Shown: piece by piece, positions 1 through 7,816 of the stretch | Layout of the letters: every line of letters starts with the position of its first letter | How positions within the stretch are numbered: the stretch's first letter is position 1 | NCBI RefSeq assembly: GCF_017086405.1 | Contig: NZ_CP070973.1 | Location: forward strand, 186,001-250,000 | Direction: 5' to 3' | Source: Mycobacterium gordonae | GTDB lineage: Bacteria; Actinomycetota; Actinomycetes; Mycobacteriales; Mycobacteriaceae | Length of the DNA: 64,000 bases | Made by a program: the position numbers and the translations under genes | Notes under the pieces: generated by a model | The model's database searches: none | What the model saw: only the letters and a program-made list of their open reading frames with translations | What the model was told of the DNA's origin: nothing

Positions 1-2
1 CT

Positions 3-125
3 TTGCTGTCGATCGACGGCGTGGAGGGCGTGAACGTATCGGGGCTGGGATCGGCTTCGGGTGCCCGCGTGGGTGCCGAGATCAAGGCGGAGGTCGGCAG
101 GCTCATCCGGAAAGGGGTGTCGTGA
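3..125 (+). CDS. C-terminal end of an unrecognised protein (partial)
   Basis: Only the last 40 codons lie in the window. The frame reads through codons with high-GC third positions to a TGA at 123-125 and ends in an alternating hydrophobic/charged tail (IKAEVGRLIRKGVS). The stop overlaps the GTG start of the next gene in the tetranucleotide GTGA, so the two are probably co-translated. The stretch DGVEGVNVSG vaguely recalls a TIM-barrel enzyme end such as a methylenetetrahydrofolate reductase, but this is too short to name. The upstream part is outside the window. Confidence 0.6.
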   Translation: MLSIDGVEGVNVSGLGSASGARVGAEIKAEVGRLIRKGVS

Positions 126-877
126 CCGAAGCCATGCAGGCCGAGTTCGACACCGTCGCGGAGTGGACCGCGCAGGTCGCCGCCGACCTCGGCCCCGACT
201 ATTACGTGCCGGCGGGCTGCCGGGGGAGCGGTAGCCCGGCCGCGCTGGATTGGCTCATCGAGCGCATGGAGCTGGGCAGTGGCGCAACGTTCTTGGATTG
301 CGGGGCGGGCGTCGGCGGACCGGCCGCGTATGCGGCCCGACGCCGCGAATTGCGGCCGGTGCTGGTCGAGCCGGAGGCGGGCGCCTGTCGCGCTGCGAAG
401 AGGTTGTTCGGCTATCCCGTGATGCAAGCGGTGGGATCGAAATTACCGCTGGCGGAGGCGAGTTGCGACGCGGCGTGGTCTCTGGGGGTGTTGTGCACCA
501 CGGCGGATCAACTCGCGTTGCTTGCCGAGTTGCATCGCACCGTGCGCCGCGGCGGCCGAATCGGATTGCTGGCGTTCGTCGCGCACCGGGAACTGGCACG
601 CGATGAGCTAGAAGCGAACCACTTTCCGATGCCCGACCGGTTGCGGCAACTGGTGGACGAGTCGGGGCTTCATGTCGAGGACTGGCTGACAACCGCTGAG
701 TTGCCCGCGATTCCAAGTGAATGGAATGACCGGATGGATGCGGTGACAGACGAGCTGACCCGACGGCACGGGGATGCTGAAGTGTGGCAACTGGCTGAGC
801 GCCAGAGTTCGCGGATAGCGCGGCTGCTCGAAGACGGGACGCTGACCGGCGAGTTGTTGGTGGTGCGTCACGTGTGA
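122..877 (+). CDS. Class I SAM-dependent methyltransferase
   Basis: A 251-residue protein with a Rossmann-type methyltransferase core. Motif I is LDCGAGVGG (residues 58-66), followed by an acidic residue at the end of strand 2 (VLVEPE, about 79-84) that would bind the S-adenosylmethionine ribose. A strand-4 region with DAAWSLGVLC and an RRGGRIGLLAF turn follow, as in the Methyltransf_11/25 families. The N-terminal 45 residues and the C-terminal helices probably form the substrate pocket; the substrate cannot be read from sequence. The GTG start overlaps the preceding stop by 4 bp, so it shares an operon with the truncated upstream gene. Confidence 0.85.
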   Translation: MTEAMQAEFDTVAEWTAQVAADLGPDYYVPAGCRGSGSPAALDWLIERMELGSGATFLDCGAGVGGPAAYAARRRELRPVLVEPEAGACRAAKRLFGYPVMQAVGSKLPLAEASCDAAWSLGVLCTTADQLALLAELHRTVRRGGRIGLLAFVAHRELARDELEANHFPMPDRLRQLVDESGLHVEDWLTTAELPAIPSEWNDRMDAVTDELTRRHGDAEVWQLAERQSSRIARLLEDGTLTGELLVVRHV

Positions 878-1142
878 GCCCGCAAACCTGGCGACCACAG
901 CGCTGGGCCGCCGCGCCCTAGGCGTGGGCTCAGACGCGTGTGAACTGCGGCATCAGCTCGTCGAGAACTGATGGGAAGTTAGGTGACAGCCGTCGTCAGC
1001 GTCAAAATCGATCGTCACACCGGCCGAATGGACTACTGGTGGCGTCGGCTCGTCCTTTCCACTCAGTCCTGGCGATTGCGGTAACGTTTCGCCGGAGTGA
1101 CCGCTACTTCAGCGGATTACGACAGGAGTACCGGGGCAGCGA

Positions 1143-1622
1143 ATGTCATCGTCCGAGGGGTTCAGTATCCGTCAACTTGGGGCTACCGACACGGCGTTGC
1201 TGAACGAGCTTTCCGCCACTTTCGGTGAAGCGTTTGAGGAGCACCACACCTATGTCTCGTCTCGTCCTGGCAAGGCATATCTGAAGGGACTGCTGGGCAG
1301 CGAGTACTTCATTGCACTCGTGGCCCTCATCGACGAGTCGGTAGTTGGCGGCATCGCCGCCTACGAATTGCGCAAATTCGAGCAGGAGCGCAGTGAAATC
1401 TATCTCTACGATCTCGCGGTTTCAGCACCTCATCGCCGAAGAGGCATCGCCAGCGCGTTAATCGACGAACTCAAGAATATCGCAGCAGCTCGCGGAGCCT
1501 GCACCATCTTCGTCCAAGCTGACATTGGAGATGACCCGGCAATTGATCTCTACTCGAAACTCGGGACACGCGAGACGGTACTTCATTTCGACATTGCAGT
1601 TGCAGTCTCTGAAGACGACTAG
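1143..1622 (+). CDS. Aminoglycoside 3-N-acetyltransferase, AAC(3)-I type (GNAT)
   Basis: A 159-residue GNAT enzyme, the usual size for AAC(3)-I. The central block matches what I recall of AAC(3)-Ia closely: KFEQ-x-RSEIYLYDLAVS (residues 78-94), the acetyl-CoA loop HRRRGIASALI (97-107), VQADIGDDPA (124-133), then LYSKLGTRE and HFDI near the end. AAC(3)-I enzymes acetylate the 3-amino group of gentamicin-type aminoglycosides. The gene stands alone between a methyltransferase and convergent malQ. Four 60-base lines counted by hand give about 54% GC, well below neighbouring genes, which suggests horizontal acquisition. No integrase or attC site is visible. The ATG at 1143 is the first in frame; its ribosome site (GGAG, about 17 nt upstream) is weak. 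Confidence 0.85.
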   Translation: MSSSEGFSIRQLGATDTALLNELSATFGEAFEEHHTYVSSRPGKAYLKGLLGSEYFIALVALIDESVVGGIAAYELRKFEQERSEIYLYDLAVSAPHRRRGIASALIDELKNIAAARGACTIFVQADIGDDPAIDLYSKLGTRETVLHFDIAVAVSEDD

Positions 1623-1677
1623 TAGCCAGACCACTCTGAGCATGGGGGCTTGGGGCTAGATCTGGGCTGCTCGGCCT

Positions 1678-1708
1678 GGACGACCGCGGCCGCTCGATCG
1701 GGTCGTCC
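1678..1708. terminator. Hairpin between convergent acetyltransferase and malQ
   Basis: Perfect 8-bp inverted repeat GGACGACC (1678-1685) and GGTCGTCC (1701-1708) with a 15-nt GC-rich loop, lying between the two convergent gene ends. There is no T tract, which is common for mycobacterial terminators. It could end transcription from both sides. Confidence 0.45.
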
Positions 1709-1740
1709 TCATGCGTCACACCGCAGAACGCAGTTGTCCA

Positions 1741-3747
1741 TCACGCTCGCGCGGCCTCCCGAAAAAGCGCGGTGATCTCCGCGACCCGCGGATCCGCCTG
1801 CAGCCCTTCCAGAGTCTCTGGAAGCGGCAGTCGCCAGTTCGGGTATTCGTCAATCGTTCCAGGCAGATTGGGCTGGCGGACCTCGGCCAGCACGTCGTAG
1901 GGAGAGACCAGTTTCAGCCGGCTCGGTGTCGCCGCCAGCAGCCGGTGCATCGCGACGATGATCCTGGACTGGCAGCGCTCGTCGGGCTCGGCCTCTTCAT
2001 CGGGCAGCAGGTGTTCGGATCGCAGCAGCGCCAGCCACTCGGCGCGTTCCTTGGCGGCCGAAGCTTGTTCGGCCGGAACATCATTGAGCAGACCGAGGTC
2101 GGCACGCGCCCGCACGTGCTCGGCGCGCAGGAACCCCGCTGCCGTCGGCAGATCGTGCGTCGACAAACTGGCGGCGGCCCGCGCGGGCCACTTCGCCGGA
2201 GCCAGCAGCGGCTCCTCGGCGACCGACTGATCGCGGGTGAACCACGACACCGCGCAACCCAGCATCCCGTTCTCGGCCAGCGCCTCGGTGACTTCCGGTT
2301 CGACGGTGCCCAGGTCCTCGCCGACGACGGTCGCCTTCGCCCGATGCGCCTCTAGCGCCAGCACCGACAGCATCACCTCGGCGTCGTAGTGCACGTAGGT
2401 GCCGCGGTCGGGCCCGTCTCCTGGCGGGATCCACCACAACCGCCACAGCCCCGCGACATGGTCGATGCGCAGCCCGTCGGCGTGAACGAGTACCGCGCGC
2501 AACATGTCTCGCAGCGCGGCGTAACCCGTCGCGGCCAGGCGGTCCGGGCGCCAGGGGGGCAACCCCCAATCCTGGCCGCGCGGGGTGAAGTTATCCGGCG
2601 GTGCGCCGATACTCACTCCGGTGGCCAGCACGTCGGCCAGCGCCCAGGCGTCGGCGCCGTCGGCGTCCACACCCACCGCCAGGTCATGCAACACCCCCAG
2701 CGCCATACCGGCCTCGCGCGCGGTCGTCCGCACCGCGATCAGCTGCTCGGCACAGCGCTGCTGCACCCAGGCATGGAACGCCAGCCGCGGAGCGAGCTCC
2801 CGGCGAGCCTCGACGACGGCCGGCCCATGGACATCCCGCAGCGAGGCGGGCCACCGGCTCCACCGGCCGCCATGCCGCTCGGCCAGCGCGCAGTAGGTGG
2901 CCCAGTCGCGCAGCCCCACTGAGCCGGGAGAGTTGTCCAGCGGCGACGGCCGCCCCTCCGCGCGCCACAGCACTTCGAGCGCCGATCGCTTGGCCGCCCA
3001 CACCAGATCGTGCTCGATCCGCGCGGTGGCCGGCGAGACCCGCAGCGCGTCCACTTCGGCGCGGGTTTCCGGGTCGGCGCGATGGTAGGCATCGAGGTCC
3101 TCGATGCGCAGCGCCAGCGGGTTGGCGAAACGCCGGCTGGAGGGGGTGTAGGGCGACGGCTGCACGGGGTGGGTCGGGCCGGGCGCGTGCAAGGGGTTGA
3201 GCAGTACCGCGCCGGCGTGGTGCGCCGCGGCGGTCCAGTCGATGAATTCCCGCAGGTCTCCCAGGTCGCCGATGCCCCACGAGCGGGCCGAGCGCAGTGC
3301 GTAGAGCTGCAGCATCCAGCCCCAGGTGGCGGGCGTCGACGGCACCTGCGGCGGCGCCGCGACCAGCGTGGCCTGCTGACCGTCGCGGGTTTCCACGCGG
3401 TACCAGCCGGCCGGCAGGCCGCTCGGCAGCTCGCCGTGCACGTCGAAGCGGGTGCCGTCCTCGGACTCCAGCGCGACGGCACCCGGCAGCGGCCGGGGCC
3501 GCCCGCCGACCCGGAAGGCGACCGTAGGCGGCAGCACGCCGGCGTGGTCTGCCGCGGAGAGCCGGGTCAGTTCGCGCCGCCGGTCCACCTCGGTACCAGC
3601 CTCCACGTCGAGCAGGCCGAGCACGCGGATCACCACGTCGGCGTCGACGTCGACCGGCTCCCGTCGCTCGTTGCGGTAGGAGGTCGCCACGCCGTGTGCC
3701 GCGGCCAACTGGCGCAAGCTGTCGGAGGCTGGTGAGGGATTGGCCAC
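1741..3747 (-). CDS. malQ: 4-alpha-glucanotransferase (amylomaltase, GH77)
   Basis: A 668-residue GH77 enzyme that transfers alpha-1,4-glucan segments in cytoplasmic maltodextrin/glycogen metabolism. An N-terminal beta domain is followed by the barrel with LYALRSARSWGIGDLGDL, the LNPLHA and PSPYTPSSRRFANPLALR blocks, VDADGADAWALADVLATG and APPDNFTPRGQDWGLPPWRP. Catalytic regions are LRIDHVAGLWRLWWIP (nucleophile Asp in RIDH), VVGEDLGTVEP (acid/base Glu) and STHDLPTAAGF. The end LPGTIDEYPNWRLPLPE is typical. It differs clearly from M. tuberculosis MalQ as I remember it, so it may be a paralogous lineage. I prefer the GTG at 3747, where family homology begins; an ATG at 3831 would add 28 low-complexity residues and overlap the upstream regulator gene. 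Confidence 0.93.
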   Translation of the reverse strand: MANPSPASDSLRQLAAAHGVATSYRNERREPVDVDADVVIRVLGLLDVEAGTEVDRRRELTRLSAADHAGVLPPTVAFRVGGRPRPLPGAVALESEDGTRFDVHGELPSGLPAGWYRVETRDGQQATLVAAPPQVPSTPATWGWMLQLYALRSARSWGIGDLGDLREFIDWTAAAHHAGAVLLNPLHAPGPTHPVQPSPYTPSSRRFANPLALRIEDLDAYHRADPETRAEVDALRVSPATARIEHDLVWAAKRSALEVLWRAEGRPSPLDNSPGSVGLRDWATYCALAERHGGRWSRWPASLRDVHGPAVVEARRELAPRLAFHAWVQQRCAEQLIAVRTTAREAGMALGVLHDLAVGVDADGADAWALADVLATGVSIGAPPDNFTPRGQDWGLPPWRPDRLAATGYAALRDMLRAVLVHADGLRIDHVAGLWRLWWIPPGDGPDRGTYVHYDAEVMLSVLALEAHRAKATVVGEDLGTVEPEVTEALAENGMLGCAVSWFTRDQSVAEEPLLAPAKWPARAAASLSTHDLPTAAGFLRAEHVRARADLGLLNDVPAEQASAAKERAEWLALLRSEHLLPDEEAEPDERCQSRIIVAMHRLLAATPSRLKLVSPYDVLAEVRQPNLPGTIDEYPNWRLPLPETLEGLQADPRVAEITALFREAARA

Positions 3748-3814
3748 AGCGCGGGTATACCCGGGCCCGGGCTTCTCACACCCGCGAAAGGCTGTGTGCT
3801 GCTGTGACTTTTGC

Positions 3815-4303
3815 CTAGACGTCGAGCGCACCGGCCGCCACTGCGGCCGCGTTGATCTTGGTCAGCACCTCGCGCAGATGCTCGAGTTCGGCGAGATCGA
3901 CGCCTAGGCGCGCGACCACCGCCGGGGGCACTTTGAGGGCTTGCCGGCGAAGATTGCGGCCCTGTGGGGTCAGCGCGATGTGAGTGGTGCGCTCGTCGGC
4001 GGCGCTGCGCGTCCGAGTGATCAGGCCTTGCGACTCGAGGCGCTTGAGCATCGGTGACAAGGTGGCCGAATCCATCTGCAACAGCGTGGCGATGTCCTTA
4101 ACCAACAGCGGATTTCCACTCGGCTTAGTCTTCGCGTTGTCCCACAGCGCCAGCATCACCAGGTACTGGGGATGGGTCAGGCCCAGCGGTTCCAGCAACG
4201 GACGGTATACGGCCAGCACTGCCCGGTTGGTGACGGCGAGCGCGAAGCAGACCTGGCGCTCCAACGACAGCGGGTCGAGTTCCGCATCGGCTTTCGTGCC
4301 CAT
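3815..4303 (-). CDS. MarR-family regulator, OhrR-like peroxide sensor
   Basis: A 162-residue winged-helix repressor. The N-terminus LERQVCFALAVTNRAV plus YRPLLEPLGLTHPQYLVMLALW resembles OhrR, which senses organic hydroperoxides through a Cys in exactly this LxxQxCF context (Cys19 here). The recognition helix lies in LLQMDSATLSPMLKRLESQGL and the wing in RSAADERTTHIALT. The gene sits between a small membrane-protein gene (27-nt gap) and malQ on the same strand. No Ohr peroxidase gene is adjacent, so the target is unclear; autoregulation through the dyad at 4813-4830 is likely. OhrR assignment rests on the Cys motif and could instead be a close MarR relative. Confidence 0.85.
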   Translation of the reverse strand: MGTKADAELDPLSLERQVCFALAVTNRAVLAVYRPLLEPLGLTHPQYLVMLALWDNAKTKPSGNPLLVKDIATLLQMDSATLSPMLKRLESQGLITRTRSAADERTTHIALTPQGRNLRRQALKVPPAVVARLGVDLAELEHLREVLTKINAAAVAAGALDV

Positions 4304-4330
4304 GGCGTAATCGCTCCTTCGTGGCCGCGG

Positions 4331-4747
4331 TCAGAACGGGCTGCTGTTGTCCTGCCATTTGGCCTCTTCCGGGCGCGGGCCATAGCGCCGGGCGTAGTCG
4401 TCGTGAATGTGGGCCTGCTTCTGGCGTTTGATGACATCGACCAGACCCGGGTCCAGCCCGTGCTGGGCCAGTCGGTGGCGACGCCACACCTTGTTCAGGG
4501 CCAGTGCCATCAGCAGGACCCAGATGAAGATCGGCGCTGTCATCTCCGAGTGCACGTACAACGATGCCGGCAGCAACCAGAGCGGGGCCAGCACGATAAT
4601 TCCGGGTATTGCCATCCGGATCAGGTGTCTACGAATGGCTCCGGGGCCGGCAAGGTCACGGGAGACCCAGTCCCGCATCGAGTTGGGCAGGCGCCGGCCG
4701 TAGGAGTAGGTGATGTACTGCCAGGGGTTCGGGCGAGCGTTGGACAT
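4331..4747 (-). CDS. Small two-TM membrane protein, DUF5313-like
   Basis: 138 residues. The N-terminus RPNPWQYITYSYGRRLP and the DWVSRDLAGPGAIRRHLIR segment precede two adjacent hydrophobic helices (about residues 47-64 and 71-84), followed by a basic KVWRRHRLAQHGLDP motif and a soluble tail. This order matches the mycobacterial DUF5313 proteins as I remember them; their function is not established. It is the first gene of a probable operon with the OhrR-like regulator and malQ, and the operator-like dyad lies 66 nt upstream of its ATG. Confidence 0.75.
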   Translation of the reverse strand: MSNARPNPWQYITYSYGRRLPNSMRDWVSRDLAGPGAIRRHLIRMAIPGIIVLAPLWLLPASLYVHSEMTAPIFIWVLLMALALNKVWRRHRLAQHGLDPGLVDVIKRQKQAHIHDDYARRYGPRPEEAKWQDNSSPF

Positions 4748-4812
4748 GATCGCTCCTCAAGCAATGCCAATCGAAGTCGTACTCGGCTCCGAGAAGTCTT
4801 ATCGTACACTAT

Positions 4813-4830
4813 TAGTTAGTGTCCTAACTA
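4813..4830. promoter_or_regulatory. Candidate MarR/OhrR operator
   Basis: A perfect 7-bp inverted repeat with 4-nt spacer, TAGTTAGTGTCCTAACTA, sits in an AT-rich stretch 66-83 nt upstream of the DUF5313-like gene that heads the operon encoding the OhrR-like protein. MarR-family dimers bind short palindromes of this size, often with TAG(T)TAG-type half sites, so autoregulation is the natural reading. Direct binding is not shown by sequence. Confidence 0.6.
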
Positions 4831-4908
4831 TGTGGGTACCGCCACGTCCGGGTGGGGGAATACGATGTCGATTCGACGTCACCGCATCGGACACTTTCGG
4901 CGCTGGGT

Positions 4909-6099
4909 TCAGGCCGCGATGAGCTTGACCGGCAGATGCTCGTGGCGGTGAATGATGTTGTTGACGGCCCAGGTCGGTTCCCCGGCCACCTCGATCCGGT
5001 CAACCCGCTGCAGCAGCGAACGCAGGATCGCGGCGGTTTCCATGCGGGCGAGCCCCTGGCCGGCGCAGGCGTGGGCGCCGTTGCCGAAGCCGATCTGGCG
5101 ACTTGCGTCGCGGCGAATGTCGAAGGTGTCGGGGCGGTCCCACTCGCTCTCGTCCCGGTTGGCCGATGCGTACAGGATCAGCAGCCGTGAGCCCCTCGGT
5201 ATCGGCGTCGCGTCGACTTCGGTGTCGTTTCGGACCTGGCGGGTGAAGGCGCGCAGCGGTGATTCGTAGCGAATCACCTCGTTGATCGCATTGGGGATCA
5301 GACCGGGGTCGTCCTTGAGTAGGCGCCATTGTTCGGGATGTGTTGCCAGCAGGTAGACGGCGTTGGAGATGGCGCTGATCGTGGTATCCAGCGAGGGGGC
5401 GATGTAGTCGACCATCAGCTTCGGGCATTCCGCGTGGGTGAGCTTGCCGTCGTCGGCGGCGCACAGCAATTCGTGCGCCATGCTCCCTTCGATCACGGAG
5501 CGGTTTCGCACCACCCGGCGCGCGAACATGAGCATCTGCAAACTGCGCGGAATGCTCTTGACGGCTTGCCAATTCAGTGGGCCGAGGATGTCGAAGGTGG
5601 CGCCGCCCCAGGCGATGAGGTGCTCGCGCTCGTCGCGCGGCCAGCCGACGAGGTCGGGGACGATCGCCAGCGGCAGCGCGGTAGCGAGATCGGCGACCGC
5701 GTCGACGGCGCCCCGGCGCACCGCGGCCTCCACCACCGCGTCGGCCTGTTCGTCGACGGTTTCCCCGACCGAACGCAACGCCCTGGGCAGCAGGCGGTGG
5801 GCCAGTAGCTTGCGGCGATGATCGTGTTCGGCACCGTCGCTGTTGAGCGTGGTGCCGCGCGACAGGCGATTGCTCAACGAGTTCAGCGCGACACCGTTTC
5901 CGGAGATGAACAGGTCGTCGTTGCGCAGCGTGGCCTTGCACTCCGCGTAACGCGGCAGCGCGTACACCCGGTGCCTGCGCAGCCAGACCACCGACCCCGC
6001 ACGCCGCAGCCGCCGGTAATGCGGGTATGGGTCCACGAGGGCATCGGAGGTATAGATGTTCGCGCTATCCACGGGCACGCCGCCCGGAGCGCGACCCAT
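4909..6099 (-). CDS. Cytochrome P450
   Basis: A 396-residue soluble bacterial P450. Heme loop FGNGAHACAGQ (338-348, proximal Cys345), K-helix E-x-x-R (EVIR, 274-277), and I-helix APSLDTT (Thr239-240), where the usual A/GGxDTT is modified to PSLDTT. PERF-like region is DRPDTFDIRR. It would hydroxylate a hydrophobic substrate using ferredoxin electrons; no ferredoxin gene is adjacent. I chose the ATG at 6099 because GAGGAGG lies 7 nt upstream; the ATG at 6171 would add 24 residues without a site. It is divergent from the Nudix gene. The subfamily is not identified. Confidence 0.92.
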   Translation of the reverse strand: MGRAPGGVPVDSANIYTSDALVDPYPHYRRLRRAGSVVWLRRHRVYALPRYAECKATLRNDDLFISGNGVALNSLSNRLSRGTTLNSDGAEHDHRRKLLAHRLLPRALRSVGETVDEQADAVVEAAVRRGAVDAVADLATALPLAIVPDLVGWPRDEREHLIAWGGATFDILGPLNWQAVKSIPRSLQMLMFARRVVRNRSVIEGSMAHELLCAADDGKLTHAECPKLMVDYIAPSLDTTISAISNAVYLLATHPEQWRLLKDDPGLIPNAINEVIRYESPLRAFTRQVRNDTEVDATPIPRGSRLLILYASANRDESEWDRPDTFDIRRDASRQIGFGNGAHACAGQGLARMETAAILRSLLQRVDRIEVAGEPTWAVNNIIHRHEHLPVKLIAA

Positions 6100-6106
6100 C
6101 GTGAGG

Positions 6107-6113
6107 CCTCCTC
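6107..6113 (-). promoter_or_regulatory. Ribosome binding site deciding the P450 start
   Basis: GAGGAGG on the minus strand, 7 nt before the ATG at 6099. Its strength is why the shorter P450 start is preferred. Confidence 0.7.
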
Positions 6114-6227
6114 GGGTCAGCGCTTGGCGATTGCTGACGAAATCGTCACATACCGCGGTTGTCTCAGTCAACTCTTCCTGGCGAAATCGTCACTCAAGTG
6201 CGGTCGACTCGGGCTTATGGTCGAACG

Positions 6228-6947
6228 GTGACGATCGCTTACGACGACGTGCTGCGTGAACAGATCCGTCTGCGCTTGGCGGGTCATGACCGCCGCCTCG
6301 TCACCGACCCGTCCAAGCGGCACGCGGCCGTGGCGCTGGTTCTTGTCGACTCCGAGATCGGCGAAGACCGGGTGGATCCCGCCCCGGTGGATGACTGGAT
6401 CGGCGGCCGTCCACTGCCGGACGAACTCCTCGACGGCCACATGATCGACGTTGCCGGAGGCGCCGCATTTCTGTTGTGCCGCAGAACGTCTCGGCTGCGG
6501 ACTCACGCCGCGCAGTGGGCGCTGCCGGGCGGCCGTCTGGATCCGGGCGAGACGGTGGTCGAGGCGGCGCTGCGCGAATTGGATGAAGAGGTCGGGGTCC
6601 GGTTGCCGGAGTCGTCGGTGCTGGGTCTGCTCGACGACTACCCGACGCGTTCGGGCTACGTCATCACGCCGGTCGTCATCTGGGGAGGCGGCCGGCTGGA
6701 TCTGCGTCCGGCGCCCGACGAGGTGCTGGCGGTGTACCGGGTGGGATTGCACCAACTGCAGCGTGCGGATTCACCGCGGTTCATCAGCATCGCCGAAAGC
6801 CCCCGCCCGGTTGTGCAGATCCCGCTGGGCAACGACCTGATCCACGCGCCGACCGGCGCGGTGCTGCTGCAGCTGCGCTGGCTGGGCCTGGAAGGCCGCC
6901 ACGATCGGGTCGATGAACTCGAGCAGCCGACGTTCGCCTGGCGATAA
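6228..6947 (+). CDS. Nudix hydrolase, possible CoA pyrophosphatase
   Basis: 239 residues from a GTG. The Nudix box G-x5-E-x7-REL-x-EE-x-G is complete (GGRLDPGE then RELDEEVGV, about residues 101-126), so Mg-dependent pyrophosphohydrolase activity is expected. After it comes LLDDYPTRSGYVITPVVIW, which resembles the region after the box in Nudt7/CoA-diphosphatase-type enzymes, but the N-terminal CoA signature is not obvious. The longer frame start at 6159 overlaps the divergent promoter region, so GTG 6228 (VTIAYDDVLREQ) is more likely. It is divergent from the P450 gene and convergent with a small membrane-protein gene. Confidence 0.82.
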   Translation: MTIAYDDVLREQIRLRLAGHDRRLVTDPSKRHAAVALVLVDSEIGEDRVDPAPVDDWIGGRPLPDELLDGHMIDVAGGAAFLLCRRTSRLRTHAAQWALPGGRLDPGETVVEAALRELDEEVGVRLPESSVLGLLDDYPTRSGYVITPVVIWGGGRLDLRPAPDEVLAVYRVGLHQLQRADSPRFISIAESPRPVVQIPLGNDLIHAPTGAVLLQLRWLGLEGRHDRVDELEQPTFAWR

Positions 6948-6950
6948 CAG

Positions 6951-7232
6951 TCAGTTGCCGCCGCCGCAGCCTCCGCCACCACACCCGCTGCCGCCGCCGC
7001 AGCCGCTGGACCCGCCGCCGCAGCCACTGGACCCGCCACTGCAGCTGCTGGAGCTGCAGCTGCTGCCGCCGCCGCAACCGCTCGAACCGCCGTCGGTTCC
7101 CGATCCCGAGCCCCAGATTCCGTTGTTCGAACCTTGGCCCCGCTTCGAGGCCGGCCGGTAGATGGCATACCCGATAAGCCACACCATGCTGATGCCGCCC
7201 AGCGCGACCAGCAGCATGCCTCCGCTGTTCAT
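6951..7232 (-). CDS. Small membrane protein with Cys/Gly/Ser-rich tail
   Basis: 93 residues: one hydrophobic N-terminal helix (GGMLLVALGGISMVWLIGYA), a short basic linker, then a low-complexity tail of Gly, Ser and regularly spaced Cys (blocks such as SSGCGGGSSC and GCGGGSGCGGGGCGGG). The tail would face one side of the membrane and could bind metal or cross-link. Proteins with such tails (for example TIGR04222-type membrane proteins) often sit beside GRDP-like genes, and here the divergent neighbour is GRDP-like. The ATG at 7232 is preferred over the TTG at 7238. Function unknown. Confidence 0.65.
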   Translation of the reverse strand: MNSGGMLLVALGGISMVWLIGYAIYRPASKRGQGSNNGIWGSGSGTDGGSSGCGGGSSCSSSSCSGGSSGCGGGSSGCGGGSGCGGGGCGGGN

Positions 7233-7291
7233 GCGCAAAGGCTACGTGAGGATTTTCCGGTAGTCCGCGGACATTTCGGGCGCCCCTTACA

Positions 7292-7807
7292 GTGAAGGCC
7301 GTGTGGGGCCGACGGCGGGATCGTTACGGTCGGGCACGCGTCGCGGTGACCGAACTCGAGCTCCTTCCGGCCGTGTTCAAGACATGTCCGTGGCAGCCCA
7401 GAACGCTGGTGGAGATCGGCTTGCGCCAATGGCTGCTCTGCTGCGCGGCCGCCCTACCGGACAACCAGGTCATCGGTATGCCGTCGCGCGCCGTCGATGA
7501 GGCCTGGCACGGGTTGATCCTGTGCACCGCACGCTATGCCGAGTTCTGCGACAAGGCCTACGGCAGGTTTCTTCACCACCACCCCGACGGCGGCGCGCCC
7601 ACAGGCGTCGCCGGTGACTCGGCGGCCGAGCAGCTTCGCAGGACGATCATCGCCTGGGAGTTGGTCGCCGGGCCCGGCGAGCAGTGTGTGCTGTGGGATC
7701 TCGACGAGCGGGTCGGTGTCGAGGAACCCTGGGGCGTGAGTGTCGAGCGCGTCGCGGAAATCCGGTCCGCGGTGGCCCGCGCCAGAGCCGCCGCCCGGGT
7801 GCGGTAG
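7292..7807 (+). CDS. GRDP-like (glycine-rich-domain-protein family) small protein
   Basis: 171 residues, mostly helical. The conserved region AVDEAWHGLILCTARYAEFC followed by AYGRFLHHHP resembles the DxxWHxHxLxxxxY...C...H pattern of GRDP-like proteins of plants and bacteria. Conserved Trp, His and Cys suggest ligand or metal binding. It is divergent (59 nt) from the Cys/Gly-tailed membrane-protein gene and lies 9 nt before the thioesterase-like gene. The GTG at 7292 gives a basic N-terminus; a GTG at 7346 is a plausible shorter start. No biochemical function is known to me. Confidence 0.65.
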   Translation: MKAVWGRRRDRYGRARVAVTELELLPAVFKTCPWQPRTLVEIGLRQWLLCCAAALPDNQVIGMPSRAVDEAWHGLILCTARYAEFCDKAYGRFLHHHPDGGAPTGVAGDSAAEQLRRTIIAWELVAGPGEQCVLWDLDERVGVEEPWGVSVERVAEIRSAVARARAAARVR

Positions 7808-7816
7808 AAACGCGGT

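Noticed and set aside
878..1142. Integron attC site or IS end next to the AAC(3)-I gene
   Set aside because: No inverted core sites, terminal repeats or target duplication could be seen in the 265 bp.
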